A stretch of DNA of 5,189 nt from assembly GCA_019751475.1 (NCBI GenBank), contig JAIENH010000661.1:1-5189 (forward strand). The letters are read 5' to 3'. The position numbers were made by a program, and so were the translations under genes. The DNA is from Cyclobacteriaceae bacterium (GTDB taxonomy: Bacteria > Bacteroidota > Bacteroidia > Cytophagales > Cyclobacteriaceae). The notes under the pieces are model-generated. The model saw nothing but the letters and a program-made list of their open reading frames with translations. It was not told the origin of the DNA and made no database searches. Position 1 is the first letter of the stretch, and each line of letters opens with the position of its first letter. Shown in pieces: positions 1 through 5,080 of the stretch.

Positions 1-1
1 G

Positions 2-52
2 GTTAGACCAGTTCCAAATCTAATTAAATCAATCAGTTATCTTTACAGATAA
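2..52 (+). CDS. Possible C-terminal end of an upstream plus-strand gene (very tentative)
   Basis: One plus-strand frame is open from the left edge for 16 codons to a TAA at 50-52. The other two plus frames stop at 4-6 (TAG) and 21-23 (TAA). The strong plus-strand T-run of the terminator at 91-123 suggests that some plus-strand gene ends in this stretch, but any of the three stops could be the true one. The visible residues (VRPVPNLIKSISYLYR) are too few to assign a family. The rest of 1-90 is AT-rich and holds nothing else I can support. Confidence 0.2.
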   Translation, partial: VRPVPNLIKSISYLYR

Positions 53-90
53 TCCCCTAATGCATAATCTGGGTTTATATCCTAAAACAG

Positions 91-123
91 AAAAAACCTG
101 ATCGGTGATGATCAGGTTTTTTT
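91..123. terminator. Bidirectional intrinsic (Rho-independent) terminator
   Basis: A perfect 13-bp inverted repeat has its left arm at 91-103 (AAAAAACCTGATC) and its right arm at 110-122 (GATCAGGTTTTTT), with a 6-base GGTGAT loop. The plus strand ends in seven Ts (117-123) and the minus strand in six (96 down to 91), so it can stop transcription from both sides. On the minus strand it lies about 20 bases after the toxin stop codon and closes the toxin-antitoxin operon. On the plus strand it would close whatever gene lies left of the window. Confidence 0.9.
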
Positions 124-140
124 ATTTGGCTCCGTTCAAT

Positions 141-458
141 TCAAACAAGCTTAGCAAAAAGTCTTTTAACGTTTTCTCGAGTCACTTTATCCAGGGAGCC
201 AATCTTTTTATCAACCATCTCCTTTTCAAGAGATGCAATTTTGTGAATCCGAATAACGGATGGAAGAAGTAATCCAAGCTGGCCCCAGCTTTCAAGCGTT
301 ACATCAAAAGAGGTATTGTATGGTTTACTCGTAATTCGGCAAACAATTATGTCACCGTCTTTTGAGTCCCGAACTACTAACGCTGGGCGTTTCTTGTGTT
401 TGATGCCATCGGTAAACGGAAATTTAAGAAGGACGATATCGCCAAACTTTAGATCCAT
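141..458 (-). CDS. PemK/MazF-family toxin of a type II toxin-antitoxin system
   Basis: This is a 105-residue protein of the PemK/MazF endoribonuclease family. Such toxins cut mRNA or other RNA when not bound by the cognate antitoxin, causing growth arrest. The family pattern is complete: a GDIVLLKFPF start, the KKRPALVV strand (residues 22-29), RITSKP (41-46), LLLPSVIRIHKI (64-74) and KKIGSLD (84-90). By alignment from memory with B. subtilis MazF, catalytic Arg25 and Thr48 correspond to Arg24 and Thr43 here, so the enzyme looks intact. A longer frame could begin at a TTG (461-459), but I chose the ATG at 458-456 because it overlaps the antitoxin TGA in a TGATG junction, the usual arrangement for translational coupling. 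The length is normal for the family. Terminator 91-123 follows. RNA sequence specificity cannot be read from the sequence. Confidence 0.9.
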   Translation of the reverse strand: MDLKFGDIVLLKFPFTDGIKHKKRPALVVRDSKDGDIIVCRITSKPYNTSFDVTLESWGQLGLLLPSVIRIHKIASLEKEMVDKKIGSLDKVTRENVKRLFAKLV

Positions 459-673
459 CAATAGCCATCATAAATGGAATCAGTCTTGGCATACCCTTTA
501 AAGAATTGCTCTTTCGTCAACTGATGAAATTCGTCTGAAGCTTTTCCTTCCGCATCATCCATTAACATAATTACTCGTATGCTCTTATGCCTTGAAGAAA
601 GATCTTTGTGAAGCCTCTTGGGAATTTCAATCCTGTTGCTTTTGATTTTGGCTTTGAACTCGACTGCTTTCAT
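458..673 (-). CDS. Putative antitoxin partner of the PemK/MazF-type toxin
   Basis: This 71-residue, highly charged protein is encoded directly upstream of the toxin, with its TGA (460-458) sharing a base with the toxin ATG. The position, size and coupling are those of a type II antitoxin. The N-terminal part (MKAVEFKAKI, then RIEIPKRLH) resembles the short beta-hairpin DNA-binding module of MazE/AbrB-like antitoxins, with a VIML strand near residues 34-37. The C-terminal part (about residues 52-71, ending in FFKGYAKTDSIYDGY) is polar and aromatic, as expected for a flexible toxin-binding tail. By family rule it should neutralise the toxin by direct binding, and may also repress the operon, possibly together with the toxin. 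I recognise the layout more surely than the exact family, so the DNA-binding role is inference. Confidence 0.78.
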   Translation of the reverse strand: MKAVEFKAKIKSNRIEIPKRLHKDLSSRHKSIRVIMLMDDAEGKASDEFHQLTKEQFFKGYAKTDSIYDGY

Positions 674-678
674 AGAAT

Positions 679-686
679 CAAAGATA
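679..686 (-). promoter_or_regulatory. Candidate Bacteroidota -7 box for the toxin-antitoxin operon
   Basis: The minus strand reads TATCTTTG, an exact match to TAnnTTTG, five bases before the antitoxin ATG (its G at 679, the A of ATG at 673). Transcription would start at or within a few bases of the ATG, giving a leaderless or nearly leaderless mRNA. No TTG-like -33 element is visible at a suitable spacing, so the match could be chance. A short odd palindrome (AAGTGACTT, 692-700) lies just upstream and could be part of an operator, but it is too short to claim. Confidence 0.35.
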
Positions 687-726
687 AGAAGAAGTGACTT
701 AACGTGAATTTGGTCGCTTAGAAATC

Positions 727-757
727 AAAAAGCCTGACCGGAATTCGATCAGGCTTT
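727..757 (-). terminator. Intrinsic terminator after lemA
   Basis: Read on the minus strand, a 9-bp perfect stem (AAAGCCTGA at 757-749 with TCAGGCTTT at 737-729) encloses an 11-base centre in which two more pairs can form past one mismatch. It is followed by a run of five Ts (731-727). It begins 21 bases after the lemA stop codon and separates lemA from the toxin-antitoxin promoter region. The plus-strand side has only three Ts, so it should act mainly on the minus strand. Its core resembles the terminator at 91-123. Confidence 0.82.
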
Positions 758-778
758 CGTCTTAAACTATTTCTGCAA

Positions 779-1369
779 TCAGAACTTCACTTCGGGAGCT
801 TTCTCAGCACCTTTGTCGGCCTCGAAATAACCCTTCGCTGAAAAACCATACATACCTGCTAAGGTATTGTTGGGGAATGTTTTAATGTAAACATTGTATG
901 GCTGCACTACTTCATTGAAGCGTGTGCGGGCCACGGTAATCCTGTTTTCTGTTCCTTCCAACTGCGCCTGTAGGTCAAGAAAATTCTGATTGGCTTTCAA
1001 TTCAGGATAGCTCTCGGCTACGGCCAATAAGCGACCAAGTGCAGAACTCACCCCGCTTTGTGCTTGCTGAAATTTCTGCAAATCCTCTGGTGTGATGTTG
1101 CTCGGATCGATTTTTACCTGGGTAGCGCTGGCGCGTGCTTCGATTACTTTGGTCAGTGTTTCTTGTTCAAAGTTGGCGTAGCCCTTCACCGTGTTGACAA
1201 GGTTGGGGATAAGATCGGCCCTGCGTTGGTATTGGGCTTCCACATCGGCCCATGCTTTCGGAATTTCTTCCTGAAGGGTGACCATTTTATTATAGCGGCC
1301 TGCAAAGAAGCTGTACAGGATGAATACCACCAGCAGAATGACGCCAATGATTATGAGAGTTTTTTTCAT
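779..1369 (-). CDS. lemA: LemA family membrane protein
   Basis: This 196-residue protein is a full-length LemA family member. It has one N-terminal membrane helix (about residues 4-23, TLIIIGVILLVVFILYSFF) and then a soluble alpha-helical domain. Family signatures are clear: YNKMVTLQEEIPKAW (26-40), AQYQRRADLIPNLVNTVKGY (45-64), AESYPELKANQNF (118-130), ENRITVARTRFNEVVQPYN (141-159), then FPNNTLAG and GFSAKGYFE (175-183). The biochemical role of LemA proteins is poorly defined; they are envelope-anchored helical-bundle proteins. LemA genes often sit beside a gene for a TPM-domain (YgcG-like) protein, but none is here: terminator 727-757 follows directly and asd lies upstream. The ATG at 1369 places the membrane helix at the N-terminus as usual. 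A good -7 box 26 bases upstream (1395-1402) suggests its own promoter, though no clear terminator separates it from asd. Confidence 0.95.
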   Translation of the reverse strand: MKKTLIIIGVILLVVFILYSFFAGRYNKMVTLQEEIPKAWADVEAQYQRRADLIPNLVNTVKGYANFEQETLTKVIEARASATQVKIDPSNITPEDLQKFQQAQSGVSSALGRLLAVAESYPELKANQNFLDLQAQLEGTENRITVARTRFNEVVQPYNVYIKTFPNNTLAGMYGFSAKGYFEADKGAEKAPEVKF

Positions 1370-1394
1370 AGTGAGTGTTTAAATAATAAGGGTG

Positions 1395-1402
1395 CAAATT
1401 TA
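1395..1402 (-). promoter_or_regulatory. Likely -7 promoter box for lemA
   Basis: The minus strand reads TAAATTTG followed by CACC, an exact TAnnTTTG match within the 89-bp asd-lemA gap. Its final G lies 26 bases before the lemA ATG, giving a 5' leader of roughly 20 bases, nearly the same geometry as the box upstream of asd. A -33 TTG is not evident; the nearest similar triplet is TGG at 1429-1427 with a 24-base spacer. Confidence 0.55.
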
Positions 1403-1458
1403 CTTAAAAGAGCCGAAATAGTATTTCCACGAGAATCAGGGTCTCTTGATTCACTTTG

Positions 1459-2451
1459 TTAATAAACCAAATTCTTCTCCATCATAAACTCGGCAATCTG
1501 CACGGCATTAGTAGCGGCACCTTTGCGAAGGTTGTCGGCCACAATCCACATATTCAGTGTGCGGGGTTGCGATTCATCTCTGCGCAAGCGCCCCACAAAT
1601 ACTTCGTCCTTTCCGTGGGATAGGATAGGCATCGGGTACACATTTTTCTTCACATCATCCTGCACAATTACTCCCGGTGTGTTCTCCAGTATTTCACGCA
1701 CTTCAGCCAGATCAAAATCATGGTAGAACTCGGCATTCACGGCTTCGGAGTGGCCACCAATGGTTGGCACCCGTACGGTGGTAGCCGTTACACCAATGGA
1801 AGAGTCACCGAGTATTTTGCGCGTCTCGTTCACCATCTTCATCTCCTCTTTTGTATAATCGTTTTCCAGGAAGACGTCAATATGTGGCAACGCATTCATG
1901 TCAATACGATGAGGATAAACTTTGGCTCCTTCAATGCCTTTGCGCTCGTCCATCAGTTGCTGCACAGCATCCTTGCCCGTACCGGTCACCGATTGATACG
2001 TAGACACCACAATGCGCTTGAGTTTATACTTTACATGAAGAGGCGCGAGGGCCATCACCATTTGTATGGTAGAGCAATTGGGGTTGGCTATAATCCGGTC
2101 GTCAATTCGCAAAACATGTCCGTTGATCTCTGGCACGACCAGTTTTTTAGTAGGATCCATTCGCCAGGCCGAAGAGTTATCGATCACAATCGTACCCTTC
2201 TCGGCAAACTTGGGTGCCCACTCCAGGCTGGTGCCTCCCCCGGCTGAAAAGATGGCTACATCGGGGGCTATTTCTACAGCCTCTTCCATGCCGATGATGG
2301 TGTAACGTTTATTCTTGAATTCGATTTCTTTGCCCACGTTTCTGGCAGACGCCACCAGATACAGTTCATCAAACTGGAAGTTGCGCTCTTCCATTACTTT
2401 CAAAATTTCCTGGCCCACCAGTCCGGTCGCACCGACTACAGCAATCTTCAT
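1459..2451 (-). CDS. asd: Aspartate-semialdehyde dehydrogenase
   Basis: This is the cytoplasmic enzyme that reduces L-aspartyl-4-phosphate with NADPH to L-aspartate-4-semialdehyde, the branch point to lysine/diaminopimelate, threonine and methionine. At 330 residues it has the normal bacterial length. The N-terminal Rossmann nucleotide-binding motif is VVGATGLVGQEIL (residues 5-17). The active-site cysteine is Cys126 in NPNCSTIQM. Other conserved parts are DNSSAWRMD (91-99), VVPEIN (105-110), STYQSVTGTGK (150-160, holding the conserved Gln153), the substrate-binding region around VRVPTIGGHSEAVN (226-239, Arg227 and the general-base His234), and the C-terminal helix with DNLRKGAATNAVQIAE (306-321). 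All catalytic positions are present, so it should be active. The ATG at 2451 starts directly on the Rossmann strand (MKIAVVGATG). It is divergent from the secreted-protein gene. No convincing terminator follows, so read-through into lemA is possible. Confidence 0.98.
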   Translation of the reverse strand: MKIAVVGATGLVGQEILKVMEERNFQFDELYLVASARNVGKEIEFKNKRYTIIGMEEAVEIAPDVAIFSAGGGTSLEWAPKFAEKGTIVIDNSSAWRMDPTKKLVVPEINGHVLRIDDRIIANPNCSTIQMVMALAPLHVKYKLKRIVVSTYQSVTGTGKDAVQQLMDERKGIEGAKVYPHRIDMNALPHIDVFLENDYTKEEMKMVNETRKILGDSSIGVTATTVRVPTIGGHSEAVNAEFYHDFDLAEVREILENTPGVIVQDDVKKNVYPMPILSHGKDEVFVGRLRRDESQPRTLNMWIVADNLRKGAATNAVQIAEFMMEKNLVY

Positions 2452-2475
2452 GATTCAATTATGTTTTAAGAATTG

Positions 2476-2483
2476 CAAAAATA
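2476..2483 (-). promoter_or_regulatory. Likely -7 promoter box for asd
   Basis: The minus strand reads TATTTTTG followed by CAA, an exact TAnnTTTG match 25 bases before the asd ATG, giving a leader of about 20 bases. A weak -33 candidate (TTCTG, 2510-2506, one mismatch to TTG) lies 22 bases further upstream, inside the start of the divergent gene. The 45-bp gap 2452-2496 must therefore hold promoter signals for both directions. On the plus strand only an imperfect box (TATGTTTT, 2460-2467) is visible for the divergent gene. Confidence 0.55.
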
Positions 2484-2496
2484 GTACATTGGTAGA

Positions 2497-2559
2497 ATGA
2501 TGGTGCAGAAAATCATACCGTGTATGATACTATTTCTCATCACAAACGTGTGTTCGGCC
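2497..2559 (+). other. Signal peptide (Sec, signal peptidase I type)
   Basis: The first 21 residues have a single Lys at position 5, a hydrophobic core (IIPCMILFLI, 6-15) and a polar end NVCSA followed by Gln22. Cleavage at the SA-Q junction is a very common pattern in Bacteroidota exported proteins. The residues before Cys19 (TNV) do not fit a lipoprotein signal. Confidence 0.8.
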
Positions 2560-5079
2560 CAGTTCACCGATAATTTTTCTGACGGAAATTTTACATCCAA
2601 TCCTACCTGGACGGGAGACAATGCCAAGTTTGTTATTAACTCGGGCCGGTTGAAACTTCAGGCACCCGCTGTGGCTGAAACAGCCTATCTGTTAACCCCT
2701 AGCCAAGCTATTCACGCGGCCAGTTGGGAGTTCTATCTACAGATGGACTTCAACCCCAGCAGCACCAACCTCGCTAATATTTACCTCGTGTCTGATCAGG
2801 CCAATGTAACGGGAAATCTGAACGGCTACTTTGTGAAAGCTGGCAACACTGATGACGAAATAAGTTTATATCGACAGTCAGGTAGCACAGTAACGGAAAT
2901 CATCGATGGCCTTAACGGCAGACTTAATCTCTCTACAGTACAAGCAAAAATTAAAGTAACCCGCGATGCAGCTGGTGGTTGGCAGCTGTTTTCAGACGTG
3001 GGCGTCACCGGCACATACATTCTGGAAGGCAGCGTGACAGACAACACGTTTACATCATCATCTTTCTTTGGCATCGAGTGTGTGTACACGTCCACCCGAT
3101 CGACATCGTTCTGGTTTGGTGATTTTGTGGTCACCGGCACACCCGTGCCTGACACAACTCCACCTACCATCGTCACAACAACCACTGTAAACGCGCAGCA
3201 AGTGCGGCTGGTGTTTAGTGAAAGTCTTGATGCGACTTCAGCACAAAACCCATCAAATTATACAATACCAGTGCTTGGTAACCCTGCCGCAGCGGTGCTG
3301 CCGGATCAGCGAACCGTTCAACTTGACTATGCATCATCTTTTACGAATGGAGTAACCTACGCATTGCAAGTGGCAAACGTAAAAGACGTGGCCGGCAACA
3401 GCATGGCTCCGGTAAATGTCAACGTTCTGTTTTTTCAACCCGTACCCGTGAAAAACAAAGACGTAATCTTCACAGAATTTCTGCCCGATCCTTCGCCACA
3501 AATCGGCTTGCCCAATGCGGAGTTCATCGAATTGTACAACCGAAGTCTCAATCCATTTAACGTATCTGGCTGGAAACTTTCAGATGGAAGTTCGGAGGGA
3601 ATTTTTCCTTCGCAAATAATTTTGCCGGGCGAATATTGGATCGTGACTTCCTCATCAACAGCCAGTTTTTTTAGTTCGTTTGGAAAAACTATTTCACTTG
3701 CCAATTTTCCAACGCTAAACAATTCGGGTGATGTGCTTACGCTAAAAAGCGCTTCCAACCTTACTCTCGATTCCATCAAGTATGATTTGAGTTGGTATCG
3801 TGACGAAGACAAGGAAGAAGGCGGTTGGTCGATCGAACTGATTGACCCTAACAATCCGTGTGGCGAGCAAGACAACTGGGCGGCTTCGGAAGATCCGAAA
3901 GGTGGAACGCCAGGAAAACAAAATTCAATCTTCGCCAATAAGCCTGACTTAACGCCACCCGTCTTGCGCTCAGCATTCCCCGATTCACCTACAAGGGTAG
4001 TACTTCAGTTCGATGAAAAGCTACAAGCGTCTTCGCTGGCAGTTGCCAATTTAGCTTTTACTCCGGCTAGAGCAATAGCAAAAGCTACCTTTACAGATAT
4101 TGGACTACGTTCTATTCAAGTTGATCTGTCAGAGCCATTAAGCATCCGTCAACTTTATTCGCTTGAAGTCAGGAACATTACCGATTGCAGCGGTAATCAA
4201 TTGCAGCCAGTCACTCTCAACTTTGGATTACCGGAAAAAGCCGACAGCCTGGATGTGATTATAAACGAAGTGCTCTTTAATCCACGGTCGGGCGGAGTAG
4301 ATTTCGTAGAAGTTTTTAATTCATCATCTAAATTTCTCAATCTGAGTAATTGGAAGATCAGCAATTTTGAAAATGGAATACCTACCAATATCAACTCGCT
4401 CTTTATTGAAAACCAATTGCTGCCACCGGGAGCTTTTGCTGTCTTCACCACCAATCCTTCAATCGTAAAAATGCAATATCCTCAAAGCATCGAAACGAAC
4501 TTGTACAAAACTAATTTACCAACTCTGTCAGACGATGATGGATCTTTAGCGGTGCTGACAGATCAGGGGAAAATAATTGACGAACTTAGTTACTCAAAAA
4601 ACTGGCACTCGCCTTTCATTAAAAGTGATGAAGGAATTTCGCTGGAGCGGATTGCGGTCAATGCTTCATCAAACAATCCGGACAATTGGACGTCCGCCAG
4701 TTCTGTAATTGGTTTTGCCACGCCTGGCTTCGTCAACTCACAATCGCGACCTGAAGGAACTGTGGACAATGGTGAAGTACTGGTAACGCCAGAGTTGTTT
4801 TCGGCCGGAGATGCTGCCAATGATTACGTTCAGATACAATATCACTTCGAACAAAGTGGCTGGGTAGCGAATGTAAAAGTGCTTGATGTACAAGGCCGAC
4901 TGATTAAGACCATCGCTAACAACGAAACACTTGGGCCGCAGGGATTTTTCCGGTGGGATGGCGATCGTGATGAAGGTGGCAAAGCGCGCATGGGCTACTA
5001 CTTCGTTTGGTTTGAAATCTTTGACTCGAGTGGCACAGTCAAGACATTTCGCAAGCGTGTGATTGTATCTGCACGCTAA
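2497..5079 (+). CDS. Secreted lamin-tail-domain protein with tandem Ig/LTD modules and FlgD-like C-terminal domain
   Basis: This 860-residue protein is exported to the cell surface or medium; no catalytic motif is visible. In order: a signal peptide (1-21, hydrophobic core IIPCMILFLI, likely cut after SA before Gln22); a concanavalin/LamG-like beta domain (about 22-214, from FTDNFSDGNF to FWFGDFVVTG); an SbsA-type Ig-like domain (about 218-315, PDTTPPTI to DVAGNSM); lamin-tail domain 1 (about 322-478); a second Ig-like domain (about 484-578); lamin-tail domain 2 (about 585-749); and a C-terminal beta domain (about 760-860) with VKVLDVQGRLIKTI, FRWDGDRDEGG and MGYYFVWFEI, resembling FlgD Ig-like folds and type IX secretion C-terminal domains. 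Such architectures are frequent in Cytophagales and are thought to serve adhesion or binding; the ligand is unknown. The start is one of two adjacent ATGs (2497 or 2500), which differ by one residue. Cys19 does not form a good lipobox. No plus-strand terminator is seen after it. Confidence 0.9.
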   Translation: MMVQKIIPCMILFLITNVCSAQFTDNFSDGNFTSNPTWTGDNAKFVINSGRLKLQAPAVAETAYLLTPSQAIHAASWEFYLQMDFNPSSTNLANIYLVSDQANVTGNLNGYFVKAGNTDDEISLYRQSGSTVTEIIDGLNGRLNLSTVQAKIKVTRDAAGGWQLFSDVGVTGTYILEGSVTDNTFTSSSFFGIECVYTSTRSTSFWFGDFVVTGTPVPDTTPPTIVTTTTVNAQQVRLVFSESLDATSAQNPSNYTIPVLGNPAAAVLPDQRTVQLDYASSFTNGVTYALQVANVKDVAGNSMAPVNVNVLFFQPVPVKNKDVIFTEFLPDPSPQIGLPNAEFIELYNRSLNPFNVSGWKLSDGSSEGIFPSQIILPGEYWIVTSSSTASFFSSFGKTISLANFPTLNNSGDVLTLKSASNLTLDSIKYDLSWYRDEDKEEGGWSIELIDPNNPCGEQDNWAASEDPKGGTPGKQNSIFANKPDLTPPVLRSAFPDSPTRVVLQFDEKLQASSLAVANLAFTPARAIAKATFTDIGLRSIQVDLSEPLSIRQLYSLEVRNITDCSGNQLQPVTLNFGLPEKADSLDVIINEVLFNPRSGGVDFVEVFNSSSKFLNLSNWKISNFENGIPTNINSLFIENQLLPPGAFAVFTTNPSIVKMQYPQSIETNLYKTNLPTLSDDDGSLAVLTDQGKIIDELSYSKNWHSPFIKSDEGISLERIAVNASSNNPDNWTSASSVIGFATPGFVNSQSRPEGTVDNGEVLVTPELFSAGDAANDYVQIQYHFEQSGWVANVKVLDVQGRLIKTIANNETLGPQGFFRWDGDRDEGGKARMGYYFVWFEIFDSSGTVKTFRKRVIVSAR
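3148..3930 (+). repeat. Protein-level repeat unit A: Ig-like domain plus lamin-tail domain 1
   Basis: Residues 218-478 form the first copy of a two-domain module. The order of landmarks is TPPTIV, VRLVFSESLDA, TYALQVANVKDVAGN, then DVIFTEFLPDP, AEFIELYNRS, VSGWKLSD, LPGEYWIV, FPTLNNSGDVLTL, WSIELIDPNN, DNWAAS and GGTPGKQNS. Every landmark has a counterpart at the same relative place in unit B (3946-4743), although the DNA is strongly diverged. Confidence 0.75.
3946..4743 (+). repeat. Protein-level repeat unit B: Ig-like domain plus lamin-tail domain 2
   Basis: Residues 484-749 repeat the module of unit A: TPPVLR, VVLQFDEKLQA, LYSLEVRNITDCSGN, then DVIINEVLFNP, VDFVEVFNSS, LSNWKISN, LPPGAFAVF, LPTLSDDDGSLAVL, ISLERIAVN, DNWTSA and FATPGFVNS. 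Similarity is clear in protein and not evident in DNA, so the duplication is old or the two copies were acquired separately. Confidence 0.75.
4774..5076 (+). other. C-terminal FlgD-like / putative type IX secretion sorting domain
   Basis: Residues 760-860 form a compact beta-rich end domain. VLVTPELFSAG opens it, followed by a strand with VKVLDVQGRLIKTI, the FFRWDGDRDEGG turn, MGYYFVWFEIFD, and a basic end (FRKRVIVSAR). The pattern W-D-G-D...G-Y-Y...K/R-x-V-x-V is shared by FlgD Ig-like domains and by C-terminal sorting domains of type IX secretion cargo. Which of the two it is cannot be settled by eye; use as an export or anchoring signal is inference. Confidence 0.6.
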
Positions 5080-5080
5080 G

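Noticed and set aside
37..52. Small hairpin TTATCT-TTAC-AGATAA near the left edge
   Set aside because: Only six AT-rich pairs and no T-run follows; the real terminator is at 91-123.
141..673. The two small genes as a new defence or regulatory system
   Set aside because: The toxin is a plain PemK/MazF-family member and the layout is standard for type II toxin-antitoxin pairs.
692..700. AAGTGACTT palindrome as an antitoxin operator
   Set aside because: Four-base arms are expected by chance; no longer or repeated palindrome supports it.
1433..1452. Inverted repeat GAATCA/TGATTC just after the asd stop, considered as an asd terminator
   Set aside because: The stem is six pairs and no run of Ts follows on the minus strand, so it is not a convincing intrinsic terminator.
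1058..1462. Plus-strand open frame of 134 codons opposite lemA
   Set aside because: Antisense to conserved LemA motifs, with no signal or domain of its own.
1720..2247. Plus-strand open frame of 175 codons opposite asd
   Set aside because: It lies wholly antisense to a well-conserved asd and its translation has no recognisable features; it is a shadow frame.
2551..2553. Cys19 of the secreted protein as a lipoprotein attachment site
   Set aside because: The preceding residues (TNV) do not fit a lipobox, while SA-Q directly after is a good signal peptidase I site.
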